Origin: Bacteroidales bacterium
Lineage (GTDB): Bacteria > Bacteroidota > Bacteroidia > Bacteroidales > UBA932
Reading direction: 5' to 3'
Assembly: GCA_016281015.1 (NCBI GenBank)
Contig: JAEEHS010000013.1
Location: 62,001 to 126,000 of the forward strand
DNA length: 64,000 nt
Positions 57,292-64,000 of the stretch are shown in pieces (positions within the stretch are counted from its first letter, which is position 1; each line of letters opens with the position of its first letter). The notes under the pieces are model-generated. The model had not been told where the DNA came from, ran no database searches, and was given only the letters and a program-made list of their open reading frames with translations. A program made the position numbers and the translations under genes.

Positions 57292-58437
57292 CTATTTTTT
57301 TCGCTGTCCATGGCCGCCCTTTCCCCCTTTGCGGCGGCGTTTGCGGCGCGCCTCGTCAAAGCGGGAGATGCTGTCATCCCCGACCGCCGTCACGAACTCC
57401 GGCGCCGAAGGTTCCATGTCCTGGCGCAGGGTCTGGGGCCGTTTCCCATTGCGGTTCATCATGATGATTTCCCGCACTTCGTGGGCCGGCAGCGGATAGA
57501 TTTTCGCCAGCGAACCCTTCTCGTAGGAGAAGTACAAAGTCTCCGCCAGGATATCCGTCTTGACCAGGTAGGCAAGTCCATCCTCGAATTCGAGCGGTTC
57601 CTGCACCTTCGGAATCCGGGACTGCGCATCCATGTAGGCCGAAACCTCATAATTGAGGCAGCACTTGAGCTTGCCGCACTGCCCCGCCAGTTTCTGCGGA
57701 TTCAGCGACAGGTCCTGGACACGGGCGGCGGAGGTCGTGATGGACTTGAACTCGGTGATGTAGTTGGCGCAGCACAGCTCGCGGCCACAAATGCCCAGTC
57801 CGCCGATCAAACCGGCTTCCTGGCGGGCTCCGATCTGTTTCATCTCCACCCGGATATGGAATTCCTCAGCGAAGTCCTTGATCAGCTGGCGGAAGTCCAC
57901 ACGGCCGTCAGCGATATAATAGAAAATCGCCTTGGTGCCGTCTCCCTGGAACTCCACGTCCCCGATTTTCATTTCCAGGCCGAGGTTCGCAGCCAGGACC
58001 CGGGCACGGATCATGGTCTCCTGCTCCCGGGCAATGGCTTCCTGCCAGCGCTCGATGTCATAGGGTTTGGCCTTGCGGTAGATTCTCTTGAACTCCGTCT
58101 TCTCCGGATCGATGCCCTTGCAGTGCATCTGGCGGGCGACAATCGGCCCCTCCAGGGTGACGATTCCGAGGTCATGGCCCGTCGCGGCTTCCACGACGAC
58201 CAGGTCCCCGGTCTTCACGCTCTGGCCGGAGGTATTGAGGTAGATGCCTTTGCGGGTGTTCTTGAAACGCACCTCGAAAAGGGAGTTGAACTGTTCCTGG
58301 CTGATGCCCTTCAGGTAATCGTAGACCTGGAGTTTACAGCAGCCGGGGCGGTAACGGATATCCCGCTCCGCCGCATTTCCGTCAGTGATCGTACAGCCGC
58401 GGAAACAGTCATATTGGATGGTCTCGTTCGGTTCCAT
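57292..58437 (-). CDS. ricT: PSP1/RicT-family regulatory protein
   Basis: A 381-residue PSP1-domain protein. The N-terminal region carries a Cys-rich start (YDCFRGCTITDG, PGCCKLQVYDYL) and the PSP1 core continues as VRFKNTRKGIYLNTSGQSVK, GDLVVVEAATGHDLGIVTLE, LGLEMKIGDVEFQGDGTKAI and the Cys motif GLGICGRELCCANYITEFKS with GKLKCCLNYE near 225-265, where RicT-type proteins bind Fe-S. The C-terminus is basic (RRKRRRKGGKGGHGQRKK). RicT homologues influence RNA processing in Bacillus; the role in Bacteroidota is not known. Its start overlaps the holB stop by one base. Confidence 0.85.
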   Translation of the reverse strand: MEPNETIQYDCFRGCTITDGNAAERDIRYRPGCCKLQVYDYLKGISQEQFNSLFEVRFKNTRKGIYLNTSGQSVKTGDLVVVEAATGHDLGIVTLEGPIVARQMHCKGIDPEKTEFKRIYRKAKPYDIERWQEAIAREQETMIRARVLAANLGLEMKIGDVEFQGDGTKAIFYYIADGRVDFRQLIKDFAEEFHIRVEMKQIGARQEAGLIGGLGICGRELCCANYITEFKSITTSAARVQDLSLNPQKLAGQCGKLKCCLNYEVSAYMDAQSRIPKVQEPLEFEDGLAYLVKTDILAETLYFSYEKGSLAKIYPLPAHEVREIIMMNRNGKRPQTLRQDMEPSAPEFVTAVGDDSISRFDEARRKRRRKGGKGGHGQRKK

Positions 58438-59411
58438 CAGATAGCAGCATATAATTTGAGGACCAGGTCGGTGAACACGATTTTCTGGTTCACGTTGCGC
58501 TCCACCAGGAGCTGGGCCCGGTCAAAATACGTCATAGCAAAACGGGGGAAAGTCCTGCGGCAGCGAGCGGCCATCTCCCCGTAAAACTCCTTTTCATCCG
58601 GCAGGATGTCCGCAAGGGCCTGCTGACCCTGCTGGAAAAGGAAAATGTTGCGGAGCATCCCCACGGCGCTCCGGCACAGCGCCTTCTGTTTTTCCCGCGA
58701 AGAAAGGGCGGCGATGGCCTCCCCTGTCTCCAGGGCCGTCAGAAGGTCTTTGTCCACCAGTGCACGCAGCAGGTCGGCAAAGAGGTCCCCCTCCGCCGAA
58801 GCGGCCTCCGCAGGACGGACTTCGGCAAGCGCCTGCCGCGAAAGCGGCTCCACACGCAGGTGAAGGCAGCGGGAAGCGATGGTTGTCAACACGCTTTCCG
58901 GCGCATGGGTCACCAGCAGGAAAAGGGTCTTTTCCGGGGGCTCCTCGACCATTTTCAACAGGGCGTTGCCCGAGGCGGCATTCATTTTCTCCGGCAGGTA
59001 CATCACCACTGTCCGGTATCCTCCTTCCACCGCGGAAAGGGACAGGGCCGAGAGGATGGAACGCGCCTCCGCCACCGAAATCGAACTCTGCTTCTTTTCA
59101 ATGCCGATGGCTTCGTACAGTTCATTTTCCGTGAAATACGGATTCCTCAGCAGCAAGTCCCGGAAGGGAGCGATAAACTGGAGCGACACCGGGGTTTTCT
59201 CCCCGGCGACCGGAAAGACGAAATGGATGTCCGGATGAATCAGTTTTCCCACCCGGGGATTGCCCCCGTAGAGTTCCTCCAAAAAGTGCAGGATGAGCGG
59301 GAACGCCCCGCCGCCGTCGTCCTCATGCAGCATCATGGCATGCGGAATCCTGCCGCTCACCACCATCTGGTGCAGGGCGGACACGACGTCGGTATTCCCA
59401 TAGATTTTCAT
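58437..59411 (-). CDS. holB: DNA polymerase III subunit delta-prime
   Basis: A 324-residue clamp-loader subunit; start 59411 (MKIYGNTDVVSALHQMV). It has the AAA+ delta-prime layout: an altered P-loop region (RIPHAMMLHEDDGGGAFPLI, no functional Walker A), SVAEARSILSALSLSAVEGG, YRTVVMYLPEKMNAASGNAL (Walker B/LLKMVEEPPEKTLFLLVTH sensor block near 150) and SRCLHLRVEPL. No zinc-finger Cys set is seen. It is one base below the prenyl synthase gene and directly above ricT, the normal order in the phylum. Confidence 0.9.
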   Translation of the reverse strand: MKIYGNTDVVSALHQMVVSGRIPHAMMLHEDDGGGAFPLILHFLEELYGGNPRVGKLIHPDIHFVFPVAGEKTPVSLQFIAPFRDLLLRNPYFTENELYEAIGIEKKQSSISVAEARSILSALSLSAVEGGYRTVVMYLPEKMNAASGNALLKMVEEPPEKTLFLLVTHAPESVLTTIASRCLHLRVEPLSRQALAEVRPAEAASAEGDLFADLLRALVDKDLLTALETGEAIAALSSREKQKALCRSAVGMLRNIFLFQQGQQALADILPDEKEFYGEMAARCRRTFPRFAMTYFDRAQLLVERNVNQKIVFTDLVLKLYAAI

Positions 59412-59412
59412 C

Positions 59413-60387
59413 TCATCCCATTCTTTCCCCGACATAGCAGGACAAAGTCCGAAGATACGATTTTTCCTCCGAATCTGGAAGTACTTCCAGACAATCCAGC
59501 GATTTTTTTACATACTGATCCAGCGTGGCCGCGGCGCCCGAAAGCCCGTCCTGCTCCCGGACAAAGGCGCGGACTTCATCCGCAAGAGCCGGTTCGGAAG
59601 GAATCCGGCGCACGAGGTCCCGGATCCGCGCTTCCTCCCCAGGGGCCGCATCCAACGCACACAGGAGCGGTTCGGTGATTTTTCCTTCCAGCAGGTCAAT
59701 GCCGACGGGTTTTCCAACCCCGGGCGCATCCATGTAATCGAACATGTCGTCCCGGACCTGGAAAGCCATGCCGATTTCGCGACCATATCGCCCCACGGCA
59801 GAAAGGGTCTTTTCGTCCGCTCCGACGGACAGGGCGGCGGTCAGAGCCGTGGCTTCGAACAGGGAGGCCGTCTTGGAATAGATGATCCGGGTATAGTCCG
59901 CGCGGGTCGTATCGCCGGAAACTGCCTTTTCCATCTGCAGGAGTTCTCCTTCCGAGAGGTCCGAGAGCGTCTTGGAAAAGATTCGGACGGCCCGTTCGCT
60001 GCTGCGCTCGGCCGAGAGGATGCTCTCGACGGCCTTGACCAGCCAGAAGTCCCCGACCAGCACGGAAGCCGTGCCGCCAAGCAGGGAAGAGACGGTCGGA
60101 GCGCCCCGGCGCCGGTCGGCCCCATCGACGACATCGTCGTGGAGCAGGGTCGCGTTGTGGAGCAGTTCGGCCGCGGCGGCGAAGCGGATCGTGTCTTCGG
60201 TCACGCCGCCGAGGGCCCCGGCAATCAGCAGGGCCAGTCCCGGCCGCATTCCCTTGCCGCCCGAGCCGAGCAGGCTCCGGTTGGTCTCCCCGAGCAGGGA
60301 GACCTCGCTCGCGAGCAGGAGTTCCATCTCGCAGCGCACCCGCCGCATCCCGGGTTCCAGGAATGATTTCAGTCCCTCGATGTACAT
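59413..60387 (-). CDS. Polyprenyl diphosphate synthase
   Basis: A 324-residue trans-prenyltransferase that builds the long side chain of menaquinone or a similar polyprenyl chain. The first Asp-rich motif is LLHDDVVDGADRRRGAPT near 84, the second GMAFQVRDDMFDYMDAPG near 205; GGKGMRPGLALL near 43 is the conserved IPP-binding region. Residues ahead of the first DDxxD are small, as in long-chain enzymes, so an octaprenyl/heptaprenyl product is likely. It lies one base below the LOG-family gene. IspB is the closest E. coli equivalent. Confidence 0.92.
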   Translation of the reverse strand: MYIEGLKSFLEPGMRRVRCEMELLLASEVSLLGETNRSLLGSGGKGMRPGLALLIAGALGGVTEDTIRFAAAAELLHNATLLHDDVVDGADRRRGAPTVSSLLGGTASVLVGDFWLVKAVESILSAERSSERAVRIFSKTLSDLSEGELLQMEKAVSGDTTRADYTRIIYSKTASLFEATALTAALSVGADEKTLSAVGRYGREIGMAFQVRDDMFDYMDAPGVGKPVGIDLLEGKITEPLLCALDAAPGEEARIRDLVRRIPSEPALADEVRAFVREQDGLSGAAATLDQYVKKSLDCLEVLPDSEEKSYLRTLSCYVGERMG

Positions 60388-60388
60388 A

Positions 60389-60919
60389 TCAGTTGAAAAA
60401 GCCCATCAATTCATCGACCGAGTCTGGGAACTGGAGCAGGTCCCGGTCCCGCGGCGTCATCATGCCCGTCGCGACATAATGGTCCATCAGATGTTTCAGC
60501 GGCTCATAGAAGCCGTCCAGGTTCAAGGCATAGAGTTTTCCTTCGTACTTGCCCAGTTTCGCCAGCACATGGGTCTCGATCAGTTCGTCCAGGGTGCCGA
60601 TTCCTCCGGGGAGGGCGATGGCGGCGCAGGTTCCCGCCCGCATGGCCTCCTTCCGCTCGGACATCGTATCGGTCCATACGACCTCGCTGAGTCCCGGAAA
60701 CTTGACATCCCGCATGAAGCGGGGCACAATCCCGATATGGCGGCCGCCGCAGCGCATCGACGCATCGGCCACCACCCCCATGGTCCCTTTGATACATCCG
60801 CCCGACACGACGGAATATCCATAAGAATGCAGCGCGAGAACTACTTCACGCGCTGCTACTTTGTACTTGGGGTCGATATCGTAACTGGCTGAGCAGAAAA
60901 CGACTACCTTTTTCTCCAT
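60389..60919 (-). CDS. LOG-family nucleotide phosphoribohydrolase
   Basis: A 176-residue Rossmann-like protein of the LOG/TIGR00730 family, which splits ribose 5-phosphate from nucleoside monophosphates (cytokinin-activating in plants). VVFCSASYDIDPKYK opens the fold, GGCIKGTMGVVADASMRCGG follows, and the family motif PGGIGTLDELIE is near 104 with MRAGTCAAIA before it. Length is near the family norm. It lies between the outer-membrane protein gene and prenyl synthase with gaps of one to three bases. Bacterial roles are poorly defined; purine nucleotide recycling is plausible. Confidence 0.87.
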   Translation of the reverse strand: MEKKVVVFCSASYDIDPKYKVAAREVVLALHSYGYSVVSGGCIKGTMGVVADASMRCGGRHIGIVPRFMRDVKFPGLSEVVWTDTMSERKEAMRAGTCAAIALPGGIGTLDELIETHVLAKLGKYEGKLYALNLDGFYEPLKHLMDHYVATGMMTPRDRDLLQFPDSVDELMGFFN

Positions 60920-60922
60920 AGA

Positions 60923-61597
60923 CTAGAACAGAATGCCGAGGGTTACTTTGACACCGGTGTAATTCTCAATGTTCTTGTAATTGTCCTTGAAGGCGGTAAG
61001 AGCGGCTTCCCCGTCAATCTTTCCGTCGTTGTACAGGTTACCGAGGTTCTTGAACCACTGGACGGAAAGCTGCAGGTGGCCGGCGATTTCCACGCCGCCG
61101 CCAACACCGAAGCCCCATTCCAGCTTGTTCTTGACATCCTTGGCCGCCGCACTGACCTTCTCCAGGTCGACGTTGCCGTCCGCGAGGCCATAGTTCTCCG
61201 TTCCCGTGATGCCGTAGCCGATGAACGGCTCAACAAAGGCGAAGGGGCGGAAAAGCATCAGGTCCAGTCCCCACTGGACCGGAGCGCTCAGCTCGATGAA
61301 ACCCGTCTTGGTGTCGATGGACTGGGCCGCGACCTTGACGTCCTTGCCCTCGATATTCTGGGCCAGAGAGGCACCTTTCATCTGATAGGCGAGCGAAGGC
61401 TGCACGACGAAACCGGCACCGAGATTGAATTTGTAAAACACGCCGGCATGGTACAGGCTGATGTTCTTGGCATTCTCCATGATCTCCTTCGTGTTGACCG
61501 TAGTCGAGGAGGAAGTGAAACCGCCCATGACACCGATCTGCGCCTGTGCGGCGAAGCTCGAGGCCATCAGGGCGAGAATGGTTAAAATTTTCTTCAT
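60923..61597 (-). CDS. Small outer-membrane beta-barrel protein
   Basis: A 224-residue protein with a signal peptide ending AAQAQ, followed by alternating hydrophobic strands (YHAGVFYKFNLGAGFVVQPS, FIELSAPVQWGLDLMLFRPF, VEPFIGYGITG, LEWGFGVGGGVEIAGHLQLS) and a terminal Phe (KVTLGILF), the hallmark of BAM-assembled barrels. It fits the PorT/OmpW-like 'outer membrane beta-barrel' group with eight strands or so. No specific substrate can be inferred. It is six bases below trxA and three bases above the LOG gene. Confidence 0.82.
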   Translation of the reverse strand: MKKILTILALMASSFAAQAQIGVMGGFTSSSTTVNTKEIMENAKNISLYHAGVFYKFNLGAGFVVQPSLAYQMKGASLAQNIEGKDVKVAAQSIDTKTGFIELSAPVQWGLDLMLFRPFAFVEPFIGYGITGTENYGLADGNVDLEKVSAAAKDVKNKLEWGFGVGGGVEIAGHLQLSVQWFKNLGNLYNDGKIDGEAALTAFKDNYKNIENYTGVKVTLGILF

Positions 61598-61603
61598 AAT
61601 GTA

Positions 61604-61918
61604 TTAGAGGTTAGCTTGAATCTTGTCCACGAGAGCGGCCTTCGGCATGGCGCCGACGGTTTTGTCCACTATCTGGCCGCCCTTGATAAAGAGCAGGGTC
61701 GGGATGCTCATGACCCGGTACTGTCCGGCAATCTCCGGGGCGTCGTCCACATTGACTTTGACGACGCTGATCTGGTCCGCCATCTCTTCCTCGACCTCGT
61801 CGAGAAGCGGGGAGAGCATCCGGCAGGGGCCGCACCAGGTGGCCCAGAAATCCACGACAACGAGTTTGTCGTCCTGGATGAGTTCAGCGAAAGTGCTGCT
61901 TGTTGCTATTTTTGCCAT
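61604..61918 (-). CDS. trxA: Thioredoxin
   Basis: A 104-residue cytoplasmic disulfide reductase with the active site WATWCGPCRML near 27-36, the cis-Pro in VMSIPTLLFIKGGQ near 73 and the buried Asp in VVVDFWATW. Length and motifs are standard. It is the first gene of the housekeeping operon that runs through OMP, LOG, prenyl synthase, holB, ricT, gldH-like, trmB and ispF, with a good -7 element upstream. Confidence 0.96.
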   Translation of the reverse strand: MAKIATSSTFAELIQDDKLVVVDFWATWCGPCRMLSPLLDEVEEEMADQISVVKVNVDDAPEIAGQYRVMSIPTLLFIKGGQIVDKTVGAMPKAALVDKIQANL

Positions 61919-61940
61919 AATCTTTTATCTATTAATCGTA

Positions 61941-61948
61941 CAAAGATA
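61941..61948 (-). promoter_or_regulatory. -7 element of the trxA-ispF operon
   Basis: TATCTTTG on the minus strand, 22 bases before the trxA ATG at 61918. No TTTG at -33. The adjoining run of A/T (ATGTTTTTTTC) lies between this and the end of the L,D-transpeptidase gene. Confidence 0.5.
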
Positions 61949-61969
61949 ATGTTTTTTTCTGAATCCGTC

Positions 61970-62476
61970 TTAGTCCGGGAGGATGATGACGACGGTACCG
62001 AGCCTCACGCGGCTTTTGAGGTCGAGGATGTCGGCGTTGCGCATGCGGACACAGCCTTCCGTGGCGCGGGAGCCGATACTCTCCGGGAAGGGCGTGCCGT
62101 GGATGCCGATGTCGCGGAATCCCGGGACGTCGAGGCGGAGGAACCAGGGGCCATAGGCATCCTTGATGGGGCCTTTCCCGTCATGGAAATCATGCTTCAG
62201 CCCCTTGGCATAGAGCAGTTCATTGATCCGGAACTTTCCTTCCGGGGTCTTGTGGTCGCCGGCAACCTGCTTGGGGCCCCGGTTGACCGCAACGGAAATG
62301 CCATATTCCCGGATGGCCTTCCCCTGAGCGTCCACCAGCGCAAGCGTCAGCGCCGTCTTGTCGACGAGGATAAAGGGCGCGCTGCCCGCCTCCTCGACAT
62401 ATTCGGCATAGGAGCGCTGGGCCCCTGCGGAAAGGGCCGCCAGCGCCAGCGCAAAGGTCAGCAGAAACTTTTTCAT
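61970..62476 (-). CDS. L,D-transpeptidase (YkuD) catalytic-domain protein
   Basis: A 168-residue exported protein, start 62476 (MKKFLLTFALALAALSAGAQ); the track's N-terminal extension is upstream sequence. Residues about 35-165 form a YkuD domain with GDHKTPEGKFRINELLY near 88, IGIHGTPFPESIGSRATEGC and the catalytic Cys in TEGCVRMRNADILDL near 145 (HGT...SHGCxR pattern, here TEGCVR). It would cross-link peptidoglycan by L,D-bonds or attach proteins to it, or trim it. It overlaps the PG0541-like gene by four bases and is the last gene of the RND pump operon. Confidence 0.88.
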   Translation of the reverse strand: MKKFLLTFALALAALSAGAQRSYAEYVEEAGSAPFILVDKTALTLALVDAQGKAIREYGISVAVNRGPKQVAGDHKTPEGKFRINELLYAKGLKHDFHDGKGPIKDAYGPWFLRLDVPGFRDIGIHGTPFPESIGSRATEGCVRMRNADILDLKSRVRLGTVVIILPD

Positions 62477-62766
62477 AATGCCTGTTCTACCGGTAAGACA
62501 TAGGCCCGGAGGCCGAGGCGGGGGTTGTCGGCATCCGTGCGGCGGAGCGCTTCCATGACCGGACCGACCAGCGCGTCTTCCACAACAGTCAGCAGGGCAT
62601 GGTTCTGTGCCGGCCAGGCATGGGAACCGAGGTGCGGTTCGCCGTCCACGCTGCCGCGTCCGCCGATTTCCCGCCACTCGGTAAATCCCCGCTGCCCGAA
62701 ACCTTCCAGCAGCAGGACTATCTCGTCATTGTATGCCTGCGAGTAGGCGATAAAGATTGCTTTCAT
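62473..62766 (-). CDS. PG0541-family transporter-associated protein
   Basis: A 97-residue soluble protein, start 62766 (MKAIFIAYSQAYNDEIVLLL). The fold appears ferredoxin-like and PII-like: GFTEWREIGGRGSVDGEPHL, then WPAQNHALLTVVEDALVGPV. The name comes from the Porphyromonas protein family encoded next to RND pumps. It is one base below the RND permease gene and overlaps the transpeptidase gene. A regulatory interaction with the pump is plausible but unproven. Confidence 0.8.
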   Translation of the reverse strand: MKAIFIAYSQAYNDEIVLLLEGFGQRGFTEWREIGGRGSVDGEPHLGSHAWPAQNHALLTVVEDALVGPVMEALRRTDADNPRLGLRAYVLPVEQAL

Positions 62767-62767
62767 C

Positions 62768-64000
62768 TTATTGTGCATTTAAGGAACGCGCCGCCCGGCG
62801 GGCTTTGCGGCGGGCACGGTGCTCCGTGAAGCCGCAGTACAGAACCGGGATGATGACCAGGGTGATCACCGTGGAGATGCTCAGACCCCAGGCGACCGTC
62901 GTACCGAGGCCGCGCCACATTTCGGAACCTTCTCCCGTGCCGAGCGCCATCGGGAGCATGCCCAGCACCGTGGTGAGGGTCGTCATCAGGATCGGACGCA
63001 GACGGCTCTTTGCCGCTTCGACCGAAGCATCGCGGACCGACATGCCCCGCTCCTGGCAGAGAATCGTGTAGTCGATCAGCACGATACCGTTCTTCACGAC
63101 GATACCCATCAGGATGATGATGCCGATCATGGCCATGACGCCGATGGCCAGCCCGGCGACCATATTGCCCAGGGCCACGCCCACGAAGGCGAAAGGAATG
63201 GAGGACATGATGACCAGCGGCCCCATGAAGGATTCGAACTGGGACGCCATCACCATGTAGACCAGGATGATGATCAGCACCAGGAGCAGAATCATGTCCG
63301 AGAACATGTCCTGCTGGTCCTCGTAGTCACCGCCGATGCGCCAGGAAAGCTCCGGAGGCAGGGGTTCCGCGTCCATGACCTGGTTGACCAGCGCGACCCC
63401 CTCGCTGAGGGCATGTCCGCGGCCCATGATGCCGGTCACGGTGATATAGCGGTCGCGGTTCTTGCGCTGGATGGTCGGCGGGACCTTGGACTCGACGATC
63501 CGTCCCAGGTCGCGCACCTTGATGCCGACGCCCTGGGTATTGTACACGGTGATGTTCTCGATGTCTTCGATGCTGGTCCGGTATTCCGGGGCATAACGCA
63601 CGCGGATGTTGTATTCCTCTCCTTCTTCCCGGTAGTAGGAAGCGACCGAGCCGGACATCGCAGCGCTCACGGCCGAAGCCGCCGTCACCGAACTGAGGCC
63701 GTTCAGGGCCAGTTTCTGCCGGTCAAAGTCCACCTCGTACTCAGGGGTGTACTGGTCCCGGCTGAGGATGGCCTGGGCAAAAACGCCGCTTTCCATCATG
63801 GCCGTACGCAGCCGGCGGGCTTCCCGCTCGGTGGTCTCGAAATCATAGCCGTAGATTTCCAGCTGGACCGAGGCCGCACCGCCCATGCCGCCGCCCTCGC
63901 TCACATTGAAGCGGTTCAGCTCCGGGAAGAGCCTCAGGTCCTCCCGGACGATGTCGGCGATCTCGGGCAGGCCCCGCTGACGCGTTTCCATGGACCCGAT
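62768..64000 (-). CDS. RND efflux pump permease, C-terminal part (gene continues past window)
   Basis: The reading frame remains open to base 64000, so the track's 63991 start (METRQRGLPEIADIVREDL) is internal. The visible 410 residues are the second half of an AcrB/MexB-type HAE1 transporter: periplasmic porter subdomains with the typical QLEIYGYDFETTEREARRLR and PPTIQRKNRDRYITVTG, then membrane helices including MILLLVLIIILVYMVMASQF, GPLVIMSSIPFAFVGVALGN, IMLIGIVVKNGIVLIDY-type loop (IILMGIVVKNGIVLIDYTIL) and ILMTTLTTVLGMLPMALG. It exports small molecules with a membrane-fusion protein and outer-membrane channel, presumably encoded just right of the window. Confidence 0.93.
   Translation of the reverse strand: MGSMETRQRGLPEIADIVREDLRLFPELNRFNVSEGGGMGGAASVQLEIYGYDFETTEREARRLRTAMMESGVFAQAILSRDQYTPEYEVDFDRQKLALNGLSSVTAASAVSAAMSGSVASYYREEGEEYNIRVRYAPEYRTSIEDIENITVYNTQGVGIKVRDLGRIVESKVPPTIQRKNRDRYITVTGIMGRGHALSEGVALVNQVMDAEPLPPELSWRIGGDYEDQQDMFSDMILLLVLIIILVYMVMASQFESFMGPLVIMSSIPFAFVGVALGNMVAGLAIGVMAMIGIIILMGIVVKNGIVLIDYTILCQERGMSVRDASVEAAKSRLRPILMTTLTTVLGMLPMALGTGEGSEMWRGLGTTVAWGLSISTVITLVIIPVLYCGFTEHRARRKARRAARSLNAQ

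Overview
The window is about 64 kb of GC-rich chromosome from a member of the Bacteroidota, almost certainly Bacteroidales. The support is two SusC/SusD pairs, many SPII lipoproteins, fimbrillin-like domains, a DUF6377 regulator, the holB-ricT-gldH gene order, a PG0541-type protein beside an RND pump, and promoters of the TTTG / TAnnTTTG type. A sulfonolipid (capnine) pathway and the base composition would fit a Rikenellaceae (Alistipes-like) relative; that placement is inference. No rRNA, tRNA, CRISPR array, intact insertion sequence or phage gene was seen.

Layout. (1) 1-5056: a DUF4956 membrane protein, a VTC/CYTH polyphosphate polymerase, a small secreted protein and a Cthe_2159-type beta-helix lipoprotein on the minus strand, divergent from a membrane-anchored LytTR regulator. 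(2) 5181-6209: galE. (3) 6262-27954: a minus-strand polycistron of about 21.7 kb that begins with an unlisted 47-residue peptide. It encodes four beta-helix lipoproteins (one with a fimbrillin-like N-terminus), two SusC/SusD pairs, a PKD/beta-propeller lipoprotein and two GDPD-type phosphodiesterase lipoproteins, and no recognisable polysaccharide-degrading enzyme. (4) 28067-32791: a second, smaller unit with the same start (small peptide, then fimbrillin/beta-helix lipoprotein), a broken hydrolase, and a divergent DUF6377 regulator. (5) 32800-33711: a third GDPD lipoprotein. (6) 33898-43211: a nine-gene, nearly gapless operon in which cysteate synthase, a cysteate fatty-acyltransferase and a ketoreductase (sulfonolipid synthesis) enclose a five-gene heterodisulfide-reductase-like, membrane-linked redox complex. 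(7) 43212-43807: a 596-bp repeat-rich gap. (8) 43808-53561: dacB, an outer-membrane biogenesis operon (SurA-like protein, SurA, OstA-like protein, ComF) and a convergent GH78 rhamnosidase. (9) 53614-61918: a metal P-type ATPase and a nine-gene housekeeping operon (trxA, OMP, LOG, prenyl synthase, holB, ricT, gldH-like, trmB, ispF). (10) 61970-64000: L,D-transpeptidase, PG0541 protein and the C-terminal part of an RND efflux pump.

The most interesting system is region 6. Cysteate synthase consumes sulfite, and the enclosed genes run in the order HdrC-HdrB-HdrA-HdrC-HdrD(cytochrome b), which resembles sulfur-oxidising sHdr systems that release sulfite. I propose, as a hypothesis, that this complex supplies sulfite or balances redox for sulfonolipid synthesis. 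Region 3 looks like an uptake locus for a glycerophosphodiester-type substrate rather than a conventional polysaccharide utilisation locus. The two short peptides that open regions 3 and 4 are homologous to each other and are a second candidate for something undescribed.
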